Assembly (NCBI GenBank): GCA_937907415.1
Contig: CALCHY010000282.1
Coordinates: 1 to 64,000 of the forward strand
Direction: 5' to 3'
DNA: 64,000 nucleotides
From: an uncultured Trueperaceae bacterium
GTDB taxonomy: Bacteria > Deinococcota > Deinococci > Deinococcales > Trueperaceae
Part shown: positions 17,014-26,006 of the stretch, in pieces
Position numbering within the stretch: position 1 is the stretch's first letter
How the letters are laid out: each line of letters begins with the position of its first letter
The notes under the pieces: generated by a model
Seen by the model: the letters and a program-made list of their open reading frames with translations, nothing else
Told to the model about the DNA's origin: nothing
Databases searched by the model: none
Made by a program: the position numbers and the translations under genes

Positions 17014-17775
17014 TCAGGCGGCGGTCCAACCCCCGTCTGCCGCTAGTAGCGCGCCGTTCACCATGCTGGCCTCGTCGGAAACGAGGAAGAGGGCCGTGTT
17101 GGCGATGTCGTCCGGCTGGAGCTGCGCGGGGATGAGGTTGTAGTAACGCTGCATGCGACTGCTGCCGTAGGCGTTCATCTTGCTGGCGTCGACGCTCGTC
17201 ATGATGTTCGTCGCCACGGCGCCCACGATGATGGCGTTACAGCGGATGCCCTTGGGGCCGTAAACGAAGGCCGTGTTCTTCGTCAAGCCAACGACGGCGT
17301 GCTTCGACATGGTGTACGCCGCGCCTGCTGCGCCGCCGCCCACTCCCGCCACGCTGGCGATGTTGAGGATCGTCCCTCCGCGCTCACCCATGGCGTTGAT
17401 GGCCGCCCGGCTGGCGAACACTGGCCCGTCGACGTTGACGCCCATGACGCGGCGGTAGACGGCGTCGTCTAAGTCTGCGACGCCCTGGTTGATGTCCATG
17501 ACGCCGGCGTTGTTGACGAGCACGTCCAGCTTCCCGTACGCGGCCACTGCGGCGGCGACCATTGCTTCGGTCTCAGCGCGGTCAGCAACGTTGGTACGCC
17601 CGCCAGTCATGACGCCGCCCGCCGCCGTTACCTCGCCGATCACGCCTTGGAGGCTCTGCTCGTTCCAGTCGGCGCCGTAGACATTGGCGCCCTCCGCCGC
17701 GAACCGAATGGCCATCGCGCGGCCCATCCCCGAACCCGCGCCCGTGATGAGCACCGTCTTGCCCGCTAGTCTCAT
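17014..17775 (-). CDS. Short-chain dehydrogenase/reductase
   Basis: The 253-residue classical SDR has the cofactor motif TGAGSGMG (about residues 10-17) and an Asp after beta2 (YGADWN), which indicates NAD(H) preference. It also has NNAGVM, the catalytic Ser in ILNIASVAG, and Tyr/Lys in YTMSK. It acts in the cytoplasm as an oxidoreductase on an alcohol or keto group; the substrate cannot be told. The start is supported by GGAGGG 5-10 nt ahead. It stands alone, upstream of and on the same strand as the WYL operon, but the WYL gene has its own -10 box. Confidence 0.88.
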   Translation of the reverse strand: MRLAGKTVLITGAGSGMGRAMAIRFAAEGANVYGADWNEQSLQGVIGEVTAAGGVMTGGRTNVADRAETEAMVAAAVAAYGKLDVLVNNAGVMDINQGVADLDDAVYRRVMGVNVDGPVFASRAAINAMGERGGTILNIASVAGVGGGAAGAAYTMSKHAVVGLTKNTAFVYGPKGIRCNAIIVGAVATNIMTSVDASKMNAYGSSRMQRYYNLIPAQLQPDDIANTALFLVSDEASMVNGALLAADGGWTAA

Positions 17776-18010
17776 GTTCCCTCCACTGCCGGGCGGAGGC
17801 GCGTGGCCCGGTTGGCGTAGCGCTCCGCTCCTGGCTCCACGCTAGCCCCGACCGACTGCCCGCCGCCGCCGCGCCAGCCCTACATGCTTGTAGGACTTTC
17901 GCCTACTCCACCGGGCCTCACCCGCTTGCCCTCAAGCAGCGCCGGCAGTTGCGGTAGTAAAGTGTGCGTCCGCCACGCAGTGGCCTGCTAACCAACAACG
18001 GAGGTGTCTT

Positions 18011-20500
18011 ATGGACCGAGGACCGGCAAGTTCACACGCTGGGCTTCTCACGCGTTCGGATGGCGGCGGGCGCGCTCGTTCGAGAGGCCGCGAGCGGGCG
18101 CTCGCAACGCTCGCCGTGGTCATGCTGCTCGCGCTGACGCTCCCCTATTCCTTCGCTCAGACCCCGCCAGAGCCAGCCGTGCTCTTCGCGAACCTCGAAC
18201 AGGCGCTCGCTGAGGCGCCGAAGGCGGACTTCGAGGTCGCCGCCGCCCTCGCCACCCTCGGTGACCCAGGAGAGGTGAGCGTCGAGAGCATCTACGCCTT
18301 CGTGCAGGGCAGCATCGGCTACGTGCCGTACCGGGGCGCCCTCAAGGGGCCGGCCGGGGTGCTCATGGACCGCGCAGGCAACTCACTCGACCGCGCCCTG
18401 CTCCTCAAGGCACTGTTGGAGGCGAACGGCAACCGCGCCATAGTCGCTCACGCCGTGCTCGACTCACAGCAGGCCGCTACGGCCGTCGCAGCACTGCGCC
18501 TCCCCCCAACCACCGACGGTCAAGTAGACGCTGGCCCCGCCGTCCAGCGACTAGCGACGCTCTACGGGCTCGAGCCGGCAGCCATCGAGGCGCGCTTCGC
18601 GCCGTTCGTGGCGGCCAACGCCGCCGTCGACCGCGCCGTAACGGAGCGGAGCAACTACCAGAGCGCGGCCGTGCTCGCGGCACTCGAGGAGTCAGGGCAC
18701 GCGGCCGACTACCTCGGCGCGGCACTGCCAGATCCAACTGAGCTCGTGGCAGACCATTGGTGGGTGAACGTCGAAGCGAACGGTGGTTGGCTCGACCTAG
18801 ACCCGACCCTAGCTGATGCGACCGTCGGGAGCAGCATCGCGCCGGCCCAGTTGCGCTTCGACCTCACGGACCTGCGGCTGCTCGCGGCGGTCGACGGTTC
18901 ATGCCGCGACCTCTCGTGCGGCGACCGCCTTCACCGCGTTCACGTTGCCGTCGTCGTGGAGTCGTGGGACGGTGAGGCCCTCAGCGAGACCGAAGTTGCC
19001 GCCACCGACCTGCTGAGTGCTGCTGGCCCAGGGCGTGCCGTGGCTTTCGCTGCGCTGCCCACCGACTGGCCGGACGTCGACCTCACCGCAGAACCTAACG
19101 CGACGGCCGCGTACCAGACCGCCCTCCTAGCGGTCACGAGCTGGCGGCCGACGCTGTTCGTCGACGACGCCACCTTCGGTGACTCCACCGTCGGCGTCGA
19201 CGGAGTAGTAACGACGCACGGCACCGCCAGCGGCGCCGCCGGTAACGCTGGCATGCTCGGCGGCGGCATCGGCGGCATGTTCGGCGGCTTCGGCGGCGCA
19301 ACGGCCGGCGCAAGCGACGAGAACGCTGGCGCCTTCACGGCCATGTGGCTCGACTACACCGTGGCGGCGGCCGGCGCGTTCGAAGCGACGTACCGCAGGG
19401 AGGTCTTCGACCTCATCGGCCCGGCCGCCCGCGCTGCCGGCGTGAGCGAACTCCAGCTGACGGACGAACAACGCCTGCTGCGCGCCGCGGCGCTATCTGG
19501 CCAGACGGAGATCCTCGTGCTCGGCGCTAGCCTGCCGGCGCAAGCCACCCAGGCGGCAGCGCTCGGCCGCCTCCTCCAACAACGGTCGGCCTGGGAAGAG
19601 GTTTACGCGCTGAGCGGCCAGTTGCCGCCAGCCACCATCGCGGAACGCCTGGACGGCATCGCGGGGCTGACTACTCCGCTCGAACGCTACTCGCAGCTCC
19701 GCGGCGCTCACCTCCAAGGCGTGCAGTCCGCGCCGCTGGTGGTCGCCTACCACCGCAGCCTTGGTGCCGACCTGATCACGCGCACCGCGTTCGACGTCGT
19801 TTCTGGCGCCGTAACCGCTCTCGACCAGGCGGCAGCGCGCCCAACGCAACTCGGCCAAGGCGTGCAAGACACCGTCATCGAGGCGGTGCTGCAGGAGAAC
19901 CTAGCCGACCCGAGCACCCGCGCCACCGGCCCAGCCGCGGTCTCTGCGGCCTTCTCCGCCGACCTGGCCGCTGGCCGCGCTTGGCGGGTCGTCGCCGACG
20001 CCGCCGAACTAGACTCCGCCGCGCCCGACCTCACGGCAGACTTGCGCGCGCGCGTCGTGGCGGACCTGACGGCAGGCCGCCTCGCGCTCGTGCCGCAGGG
20101 TGGCGCTGACGCGGTGGGTTGGTGGAGCATCGACCCGGTTACTGGCGCCGTCCTCGGCATCGGTGACCGCGGCTGGGGTCAGGCGATGAGCGAGTACGTC
20201 GAGCAGACGAACATCGTGTTGCAACTGCGCACCGCCCTCAACCAGTACGCCTCCATCGGGCGTTGCCTCGGCATGACCATCAGCCTGCCCCTGCAGGGCT
20301 ACTCGCAAGAAAGCAAGGACGCCCTCGCAGAGTGCATCTTCACTACCGTCTGCTCAGGGATCAACACGGCGGCGAGCATGTTCCCGAACGTGAACGACTG
20401 GACTTCGACCATCCTCATGGCGACCATCGACGCGTTGTGGGGCGGCGTTCCCGAAGCAGGGTACGGCGGTTTCTGCGGAGCGCTCTTCAAGCGCCTGTGA
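18011..20500 (+). CDS. Exported transglutaminase-fold protein with the nucleophilic Cys replaced by Ser
   Basis: The 829-residue protein has a basic n-region of about 30 residues and a hydrophobic segment (31-50, ending PYSFAQ), a signal peptide or anchor. A transglutaminase-like core is seen at about 90-270: VQGSIGYVPYRGALKGPAG, then RAGNSLDRALLLKALLEANG, then HWWVNVEANGGWLDLDP. His249 and Asp264 of the usual Cys-His-Asp triad are in place with normal spacing, but the nucleophile slot is Ser125 (GNS-LDRA instead of G-x-C-x-D). The rest is unassigned, with a Gly-rich hinge (about 411-436) and four Cys residues near the C-terminus. GGAGG precedes the ATG. It may be a binding protein, a Ser protease-like variant, or inactive. 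Confidence 0.75.
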   Translation: MDRGPASSHAGLLTRSDGGGRARSRGRERALATLAVVMLLALTLPYSFAQTPPEPAVLFANLEQALAEAPKADFEVAAALATLGDPGEVSVESIYAFVQGSIGYVPYRGALKGPAGVLMDRAGNSLDRALLLKALLEANGNRAIVAHAVLDSQQAATAVAALRLPPTTDGQVDAGPAVQRLATLYGLEPAAIEARFAPFVAANAAVDRAVTERSNYQSAAVLAALEESGHAADYLGAALPDPTELVADHWWVNVEANGGWLDLDPTLADATVGSSIAPAQLRFDLTDLRLLAAVDGSCRDLSCGDRLHRVHVAVVVESWDGEALSETEVAATDLLSAAGPGRAVAFAALPTDWPDVDLTAEPNATAAYQTALLAVTSWRPTLFVDDATFGDSTVGVDGVVTTHGTASGAAGNAGMLGGGIGGMFGGFGGATAGASDENAGAFTAMWLDYTVAAAGAFEATYRREVFDLIGPAARAAGVSELQLTDEQRLLRAAALSGQTEILVLGASLPAQATQAAALGRLLQQRSAWEEVYALSGQLPPATIAERLDGIAGLTTPLERYSQLRGAHLQGVQSAPLVVAYHRSLGADLITRTAFDVVSGAVTALDQAAARPTQLGQGVQDTVIEAVLQENLADPSTRATGPAAVSAAFSADLAAGRAWRVVADAAELDSAAPDLTADLRARVVADLTAGRLALVPQGGADAVGWWSIDPVTGAVLGIGDRGWGQAMSEYVEQTNIVLQLRTALNQYASIGRCLGMTISLPLQGYSQESKDALAECIFTTVCSGINTAASMFPNVNDWTSTILMATIDALWGGVPEAGYGGFCGALFKRL

Positions 20501-20516
20501 GGCGCGCAGGCATTCG

Positions 20517-20542
20517 GGGCGGGGCCGTGCTTGGCCTCGCCC
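20517..20542. terminator. Terminator-like hairpin between convergent genes
   Basis: GGGCGGGGCC (20517-20526) pairs with GGCCTCGCCC (20533-20542), 10 bp with one G-U and a 6-nt loop. No T-run follows on either strand, so termination would need help or be weak. It lies between the transglutaminase-fold gene and the response regulator gene. Confidence 0.45.
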
Positions 20543-20551
20543 AAGGTTCGG

Positions 20552-21202
20552 TCAGACAAGGTGCTGCTCAAGCGCCCAGCGCACGAGCTCGGCACGCGAA
20601 CGCACCCCGAGCTTCTCTGACGCCCTTGCGCGGTAGGTCGCCACGGTCTTCTCGCTAAGGCCGAGTTCCGCCGCGATCTCGCGGTAAGTAGCGCCAGACG
20701 CGATGCCTGTGACGACCTCCTGCTCGCGGTCCGTTAGTTGGGCCGCGCGGTAGGGGTCTGGATTGGCTAGTTCGCGGGCAAGGTGCGCCAACAACCGCGA
20801 CGGCACGTAGTACTCGCCGCGGGCGACCGCCAAGATCGCGTCCACGAGCTCCGCCTCTAGCGACGTCTTGGGTACGTACCCGACACCGCCACCCTGCAAG
20901 AAGCGCTGAACGTACTCGGGGTCCTCGTGCATGGATAGCGCGATGAAGCGCGCTTGTGGAGCCGCGGCCCGCAAGTCAGCGAGCGCCTCGATGCCGCTCC
21001 GCCCAGGCAGGGAGAGGTCGAGGAGCACGACGTCAGGTGCCAGCGCCTCGATCAGCACCTGGGCCTGCTCGGCCGAGCCAGCCTCGCCGACCACCTCGAG
21101 GACGAAGTGGGGAGAGTCGTGGAACTCGAGCAGGGAGCGCACGCCGGAACGCACGAGGACGTGGTCGTCGATGAGTAAGAGCCTGATGGTACGTGGCGCC
21201 AT
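20552..21202 (-). CDS. NarL/FixJ-family response regulator
   Basis: From the ATG at 21202 the product is 216 residues. It has a receiver domain (about 5-125: LLLIDDHVLVR with the acidic pair, phosphoacceptor Asp in VVLLDLSLPG, ALSMHE, and Lys in GYVPKTS) and a LuxR-type HTH (about 150-215: LTDREQEVVTGIASGATYREIAAELGLSEKTV in outline). The frame is open 36 codons further upstream, but that would run into the kinase gene. The chosen start is 8 nt after the kinase stop. It should be phosphorylated by the neighbouring kinase and control transcription as a dimer, with the adjacent Usp genes as the obvious candidate targets. Confidence 0.9.
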   Translation of the reverse strand: MAPRTIRLLLIDDHVLVRSGVRSLLEFHDSPHFVLEVVGEAGSAEQAQVLIEALAPDVVLLDLSLPGRSGIEALADLRAAAPQARFIALSMHEDPEYVQRFLQGGGVGYVPKTSLEAELVDAILAVARGEYYVPSRLLAHLARELANPDPYRAAQLTDREQEVVTGIASGATYREIAAELGLSEKTVATYRARASEKLGVRSRAELVRWALEQHLV

Positions 21203-21210
21203 GCCTAACG

Positions 21211-21882
21211 CTAGCCGACCGGCACGCGTCCGTATACGGACGTTCCTCCCCCTAGCGAGCTCTCGATGTGAAGCTCCCCGCCAAGCGCCACTAGCCACGC
21301 TCTGGCGCACGTAAGGCCGCGCCGCGCAGACTCGACTACAGCAGTCGTGTCGAAGCCGACGCCGTCATCCTCCACGACGAGGGACCATGACGCCTGGCCG
21401 CCGGTAACTACGATCGAGGCCGTGGCCGCCCGTGCGTGCCGCACGACGTTCGTGAGCGCCTCTTGGGCAGCGCGGAAGAGCGCGAGCTCCACCTCCGGCG
21501 CGCCGCCCGCCGGCCGCGGTGGCGGCACTGGCAGGTCGGAGTGGACGGTGACGGTCAAGCCGCTCTTGGCCTCGGCAGCGCGAGCTGCTGCCCGCAGCGC
21601 CGGCGCCAGACCCAGCTCATCGAGCGTCGAGGGCCTAAGCTCGAGGGCCATGCGCCTTACGACCTCGAGCGTCTCACCCGTGAGCCGCTTGAGCCGCTGG
21701 ACTTCCGCAGCGCCAGGCGCCCCACCTTCGAGGCGCTGCAGGCCGAGCAGCAACGCCTTGAGCGCCTGGCCTACGTCCTCGTGCAACTCGGCCGCGACTG
21801 CTGCGCGCTCCTGCTCGTGCGCCCTGAACAGTGCGCGCAAGAGGTCAGCACCCCCGCCAGCTGCGCCGACAAGACCGTCCAC
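21211..21882 (-). CDS. Soluble NarX/LiaS-type sensor histidine kinase
   Basis: The 223-residue protein has no membrane segment and no recognisable sensor domain. It begins almost directly with a HisKA_3 helix (ERAAVAAELHEDVGQALKAL, His at about residue 34), followed by the conserved LRPSTLDELGLAPAL and an HATPase domain with N-box AQEALTNVVRHA, G1 box VVEDDGVGFD and a final GGTSVYGRVP. It is thus a minimal cytoplasmic kinase that must take its signal from a partner. The gene starts 4 nt after the stop of a Usp gene and ends 8 nt before the response regulator, so a Usp protein is a plausible sensory partner (inference). Confidence 0.88.
   Translation of the reverse strand: MDGLVGAAGGGADLLRALFRAHEQERAAVAAELHEDVGQALKALLLGLQRLEGGAPGAAEVQRLKRLTGETLEVVRRMALELRPSTLDELGLAPALRAAARAAEAKSGLTVTVHSDLPVPPPRPAGGAPEVELALFRAAQEALTNVVRHARAATASIVVTGGQASWSLVVEDDGVGFDTTAVVESARRGLTCARAWLVALGGELHIESSLGGGTSVYGRVPVG
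21227..21242. repeat. Perfect 16-bp palindrome at the end of the kinase gene
   Basis: CGTCCGTATACGGACG reads the same on both strands. It lies inside the kinase coding sequence (Ser-Val-Tyr-Gly), 25 bp before the response regulator start. Its core CCGTAT/ATACGG hexamers recur in the inverted repeat at the divergent Usp promoter (23099-23116). Confidence 0.4.
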
Positions 21883-21886
21883 TTAA

Positions 21887-22474
21887 CTAGGCTGGCGCGT
21901 CGCTCGTGGCTGGCCTGACCGCGGCCCGGCTCGGCTCCGCTACCCGCTCACCTGCAGCTTCGACCGCTGGCCTGACCATCATCACCGGCACATGCACCCG
22001 TTTGAGAACCTCGCCGGCCACGCTGCCGAGGAGCACCCTCACGACGCCAGAGCGCCCGTGCGTCGCCATCACGACGAGGTTGAACTTGCCTTCGTCCAAG
22101 ACGGCCACGATCTCTGTGGCGGCGTCACCGAAACGGACCTCCGGGGTGACCTCGAAGCCCGCCGTGTCGAGGCGGCGCGCCTCGTCCAACAACTCGTCTT
22201 CGAGGTTCGCGACGGCGCCTTCGTAGACTTGGCTGTAGTAGACGGGCGGTTCACTCCTAGGGAAGCCGTCCGACCCCGACCAGCCCTCCAACACGAGTGG
22301 TCGCGGGGGTAGCGGGTTGTAGCCCTCTGGCACTGGCGCTACTCGCAGGAGAGTCACGTTGTGCGTGTCCGGACGCAACACGTCGATGATGTACGGGATC
22401 ACTTGACGCGAGAACTCGGAGCCGTCGAGCGGCACAAGCACTCGAACGCGCTCACTTCGGGTGGCAGCGGTCAT
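21887..22474 (-). CDS. Universal stress protein (UspA domain)
   Basis: A single Usp domain in 195 residues: VLVPLDGSEFSRQVIPYI at the start, VVMATHGRSGVVRVLLGSVA for the ATP loop, and VPVMMVRP at the end. The canonical nucleotide pattern is G-2x-G-9x-G-S. Here the first Gly is Ala (ATHG), the other positions are kept, so ATP binding is likely but not certain. The last 25 residues are a charged/Ala tail. GAGG precedes the ATG closely. It lies 36 bp after another Usp gene and 4 nt before the histidine kinase gene, in one operon. Confidence 0.88.
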   Translation of the reverse strand: MTAATRSERVRVLVPLDGSEFSRQVIPYIIDVLRPDTHNVTLLRVAPVPEGYNPLPPRPLVLEGWSGSDGFPRSEPPVYYSQVYEGAVANLEDELLDEARRLDTAGFEVTPEVRFGDAATEIVAVLDEGKFNLVVMATHGRSGVVRVLLGSVAGEVLKRVHVPVMMVRPAVEAAGERVAEPSRAAVRPATSDAPA

Positions 22475-22510
22475 CTTTACCTCCTCAAGGGGCGCTAACG
22501 GCGCCTCGTT

Positions 22511-22963
22511 TCAGTCCTCGCTGTCGTCCTGGGAGCGCACGAGCAGGAACGGCTTGCTCGAGCGCCGCAGAGCGCCCTCGGCGACGGACCCGAACATCCA
22601 GCGGTTGAACCCGCGCCGCCCGTGAGTTCCCATGACGACGAGGTCGTGGTCCGCCTCAGCGGCGTGAATGGCCTGAACGGGGTCGTGGTTCTCTAGCAGT
22701 ACGGTGGTGGCCACGACTCCAGCCGACTCGGCCTTGACCTTCGCCTGATCGAGTAGGTCGATGGCGGCCTCGCGCAAGTCCTGGTAGAGCTGGGCGGAGT
22801 AAGGCAGCGTCTCCGGCGTGGCGTAACCGGCGGTGAGTGGGTTCTCGAGCACATGTAGGAAGGTGACTTCGGCACCAAGCTGCTTGGCGAGTTCAAGGCC
22901 CTGGCGAAGTGCAAGGTCCGAACTCGCGCTACCGTCGGTGGGCATCAAGATCTTGTGATACAT
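22511..22963 (-). CDS. Universal stress protein (UspA domain), first gene of the Usp-kinase-regulator operon
   Basis: At 150 residues this is a minimal single-domain Usp: ILMPTDGSASSDLALRQGL at the N-terminus, VVMGTHGRRGFNRWMFGSVA with the full G-2x-G-9x-G-S ATP-binding pattern, and PFLLVRS at the end. Usps of this kind bind ATP and aid survival in starvation, oxidative or redox stress. A strong GGAGG lies 7-11 nt before the ATG. Its promoter region is shared, back to back, with a tandem Usp gene on the other strand. Confidence 0.9.
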   Translation of the reverse strand: MYHKILMPTDGSASSDLALRQGLELAKQLGAEVTFLHVLENPLTAGYATPETLPYSAQLYQDLREAAIDLLDQAKVKAESAGVVATTVLLENHDPVQAIHAAEADHDLVVMGTHGRRGFNRWMFGSVAEGALRRSSKPFLLVRSQDDSED

Positions 22964-23098
22964 AACTGACCTCCTAAGGCGCTTCCGCCTACTACCAGAG
23001 TACGACCGTTAGTTGCCTTCGCGCGCTCGCAAAGCCCCTACGCGCACGTCGGCGTTATGCCTACACGGTGCCTGGCACGGCTTTGTTCTGCGTGGTCA

Positions 23099-23116
23099 AT
23101 ACGGCGTTGCCCGTAT
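23099..23116. promoter_or_regulatory. Inverted repeat at the divergent Usp promoter (operator candidate)
   Basis: ATACGG (23099-23104), 6 bp, CCGTAT (23111-23116). The right arm overlaps a possible -10 TATGAT (23114-23119) of the rightward Usp gene. A protein dimer binding here could control both directions of this 182-bp divergent region. Confidence 0.45.
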
Positions 23117-23145
23117 GATGCGCTAACGCACGCCTGGAGGTAAGC

Positions 23146-23979
23146 ATGCAGATCCTGCACCCGACCGACTTCTCGCAGCCGGCCCAGTTGGCGTTAGCTC
23201 TGGCCCGCGACTTGCGTGGCCGGACCAACGGCACGCTGCACGTGGTGCACGTTCAGCAGCGCTTCGAGTCAGACAGCGCACGTTTGAGGTCGCAACTCGA
23301 CAGCTTCAACCCAGAGTTGAGCCGCCGAGCGGACGACAGCCGCCACCAGGAAGTCGAGCGCCTGCGCGGCATGCTCTCGCACCTCTCCAGCCCAGACGCC
23401 ACCAGTGAGCTCCTGTGGGGCAACCCGGTCGAGGAACTCCTCGCCATGCAGGACCGCTTCGAGCTAGTGGTCATGGGCGCGCACGGCGCCAACCGCTTCG
23501 ACAGTGTGTTCCTCGGCGGGGTCGCTGGCCGCTTCGTGCGCCGCGCCAGCGTGCCCGTCATCACCGTGCGGGAGGAAACTACTTCCGCGCCGCTGCAGCG
23601 CGTCTTGGTGGCAACGGACTTCGGGCCGTCGTCTGGCGCGGCCTGGGACTTCGCGGTCAAGTTGGCGAGCGCGGGTTCCGAGCTGGTCCTCGCCCACGTG
23701 ATCGACGACGAGCGCCTGAAGGACGACGCCGACAACATGCACGCCGTAACTCAGCAGCTAAGCGAGCTCTCGCAAGGGGCCGCCGCTCGCCTCGTCGTGC
23801 GCTCCGGCAACCCCGTTACGGTGCTTCCCCAAGTAGCGCAAGAAGTCGGCGCGGGGCTCATCGCCATCGGCCTGCGCCACCAGCGTGGGGCCGCTGGGCT
23901 ACTGTTCGGCAGCCGCGCAGACGCCCTCATCCGCTCGAGCACGGTCCCCGTGTTGAGCGTGCCCCTGCACGTCGACTGA
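23146..23979 (+). CDS. Tandem universal stress protein (two Usp domains)
   Basis: The 277 residues hold two Usp domains, about 1-145 and 146-277. Domain 1 starts QILHPTDFSQPAQLALALA and has the ATP loop MGAHGANRFDSVFLGGVA, with G-G instead of G-S. Domain 2 starts RVLVATDFGPSSGAAWDFAV and ends AIGLRHQRGAAGLLFGSRA, PVLSV, with an intact G-2x-G-9x-G-S pattern. Tandem Usps act as intramolecular dimers. GGAGG precedes the ATG. It is transcribed away from the Usp-kinase-regulator operon and is the most obvious target of that system (inference). It is convergent with pgm. Confidence 0.9.
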   Translation: MQILHPTDFSQPAQLALALARDLRGRTNGTLHVVHVQQRFESDSARLRSQLDSFNPELSRRADDSRHQEVERLRGMLSHLSSPDATSELLWGNPVEELLAMQDRFELVVMGAHGANRFDSVFLGGVAGRFVRRASVPVITVREETTSAPLQRVLVATDFGPSSGAAWDFAVKLASAGSELVLAHVIDDERLKDDADNMHAVTQQLSELSQGAAARLVVRSGNPVTVLPQVAQEVGAGLIAIGLRHQRGAAGLLFGSRADALIRSSTVPVLSVPLHVD

Positions 23980-24005
23980 CCCGCGGCACTCAGCGCGGCG
24001 AGCGC

Positions 24006-25691
24006 TTACACACCAGCTCGGTCGAACTGGTCCTGCACCAACGCCCGCGCCTCATCCTGGAGTTTCGCGAGGCGTTCCGGGCCAGCGAAGCTCTCAGCGT
24101 AGATCTTGTAGACGTCCTCCGTGCCAGAAGGGCGGGCGGCGAACCAGCCGTTCTCGGTGACGACCTTGATGCCGCCGATCGGCTCGCCGTTCGCCGGGGC
24201 CTTGGAGAGCACGCTGACGATCTTCTCGCCAGCCAACTCGGTCATGCCTGCCGCCTTCAAGGCGTCAGCCGTCAGTGCGCCGAGGACCTTCTTGCGCTCT
24301 TTCGAGGCCGGTACGTCGCTGCGGGCGTACGCCGGGTCGCCGAAGCGTTGCGTCAGCTTGAGGTAACGCTCGCCCGGGTCCTCGCCCGTCTTGGCGCAGA
24401 TCTCCGCCGCGAGCAGCCCAAGGATGGGCCCGTCCTTGTCCGTCGTCCACGGCGACCCTCCGAAGCGCAGGAACGAGGCGCCGGCGCTCTCCTCGCCACC
24501 GAAGCCGTAAGCGCCCGTAAGCAGGCCATCGACGAACCACTTGAAGCCGACCGGCACTTCCGCGACCTTGCGTCCCAGGGAGGCAGCCACCTTGTCGATC
24601 ATGGAGCTCGACACGAGCGTCTTCCCTACCTGCGCGTCACCCGGCCAGTTCGTGCGGCTCGTGAAGAGGTACTCGATGGCGACGGCCAAGTAATGGTTCG
24701 GGTTCATGAGGCCGCTGCTAGGGGTGACGATCCCGTGTCGGTCGGCGTCCGGGTCGTTGCCGAAGGCGACGTCGAAGTCGGCCTGCATGCGGATTAGGTT
24801 GGCCATCGCATCTGGTGAGGAGCAGTCCATGCGAATCTTGCCGTCGTGGTCGACCGGCATGAAGGAGAAGGTAGGGTCGACGACGTCGTTCACGAGGGTG
24901 AGGTTCAGCTTCCAGCGCTCGGCGATCGGGCGCCAATACGCCACGGACGAGCCGCCAAGCGGGTCTACGCCGATCTTCACGCCAGCGGCCCTGATGGCGT
25001 CCATGTCGACGACGTCACCTAGGTCCTCGATGTACGGCGTCATGAGGTCGCGCTCCTCGTACGCTTTACCGGCGCGCGCCGCAGCCAACGACTGGCGCTT
25101 GACGCCAGCCAAGCCTGTGGCTAGGTAGGCGTTGGCCGCACGCTGGATCTCTCCCGTCTCGTCAGAGCCAGCGGGTCCGCCATGCGGCGGGTTGTACTTG
25201 AAGCCGCCGTCGTTCGGGGGGTTATGCGATGGGGTGACGACCACGCCGTCGGCTTGGGCCGTCGAGGAGGCCATCTGCGCCCTGGCGCCTGCGCCGCGGT
25301 TGTGGGTGAGGATGGCGTGCGAGATCACGGGAGTCGGCACCGCGGCAAGGCCGCTTGCGACCACCACAGGCACCCCGTTCGCCGTGAGCACTTCGATGGC
25401 CGTAATCAGCGCCGGGGTCGAGAGTGCGTGCGTGTCTGCACCGAGGAAGAGCGGCCCGCCTAGGCCTTGGCGCTTACGCCGATCGGCGATCGCCTGGCAG
25501 ATGGCGAGGATGTGCTCCTCGTTGAAGGTGCGGTCAGCGCTGCTCCCCCTGTGCCCAGAAGTGCCGAACGCCACGAGTTCCGTTGGCGCGTTCGGGTCTG
25601 GCTTCAGGGCGAAGTAGTCGGTAACGAGCCGCGGAACGTCGATGAGGAGCGACCTTGGCGCTTGGCGTCCTGCTAATGGGCTGCGGGTCAT
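24006..25691 (-). CDS. pgm: Phosphoglucomutase (alpha-D-glucose phosphate-specific)
   Basis: The 561-residue alpha-D-phosphohexomutase interconverts glucose-1- and glucose-6-phosphate. Visible hallmarks are FGTSGHRG near residue 43, the phosphoserine loop [17 protein letters not shown], the metal loop [11 protein letters not shown], the sugar loop [13 protein letters not shown] and the phosphate-binding [16 protein letters not shown] at the C-terminus. Length matches E. coli Pgm (546). I place the start at the ATG at 25691 because GGAGG lies 7 nt ahead; the frame is open 39 codons further, but that part is low-complexity. It could supply glucose-1-phosphate for UDP-glucose, which the glucan synthase in this window would need. 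Confidence 0.93.
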   Translation of the reverse strand: MTRSPLAGRQAPRSLLIDVPRLVTDYFALKPDPNAPTELVAFGTSGHRGSSADRTFNEEHILAICQAIADRRKRQGLGGPLFLGADTHALSTPALITAIEVLTANGVPVVVASGLAAVPTPVISHAILTHNRGAGARAQMASSTAQADGVVVTPSHNPPNDGGFKYNPPHGGPAGSDETGEIQRAANAYLATGLAGVKRQSLAAARAGKAYEERDLMTPYIEDLGDVVDMDAIRAAGVKIGVDPLGGSSVAYWRPIAERWKLNLTLVNDVVDPTFSFMPVDHDGKIRMDCSSPDAMANLIRMQADFDVAFGNDPDADRHGIVTPSSGLMNPNHYLAVAIEYLFTSRTNWPGDAQVGKTLVSSSMIDKVAASLGRKVAEVPVGFKWFVDGLLTGAYGFGGEESAGASFLRFGGSPWTTDKDGPILGLLAAEICAKTGEDPGERYLKLTQRFGDPAYARSDVPASKERKKVLGALTADALKAAGMTELAGEKIVSVLSKAPANGEPIGGIKVVTENGWFAARPSGTEDVYKIYAESFAGPERLAKLQDEARALVQDQFDRAGV

Positions 25692-25857
25692 GCCTCTACC
25701 TCCGTTAGGCCCGCCTGCTGGCCCGACAGGTGGCACCAGTGCTGGACCCGCGTTCAGGCTACTACCTTCCGCGCGGCCCCGCCGGAACAGGTGGGCGGCT
25801 AGGCGCACCGCCGCCGGCTACGCGCCGAGTACTGCCCGCTGATGAGAACTCCGTGAA

Positions 25858-25866
25858 TGGTAAGCT
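25858..25866 (+). promoter_or_regulatory. Extended -10 upstream of hppA (TGGTAAGCT)
   Basis: TGG-TAAGCT matches the nagA promoter box. Transcription would start near 25873, giving hppA a leader of about 135 nt. I see GC-rich hairpin potential in this leader but no known riboswitch. The rest of the 315-bp gap between the pgm and hppA starts holds nothing I can name. Confidence 0.35.
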
Positions 25867-26006
25867 CGCCACTGCTCAACGGACGCCTCACCGCCTCGTG
25901 CGGCGGGCCGCCCGACGTCGGTTCGCAGCTAACGCGACCGGCGATCAACGTCACAGTCCACGGGTGCAAGTCAGTGACCGCGCCCTGGCATATCGCTGGA
26001 GGAAGC

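Noticed and set aside
23415..24797. 460-codon frame running through the end of the tandem Usp gene and across pgm
   Set aside because: It overlaps two clearly conserved genes, is Arg-rich and has no family features.
25857..26006. 50-codon upstream extension of hppA
   Set aside because: Family members begin with the first membrane helix, and a good ribosome site precedes the ATG at 26007.
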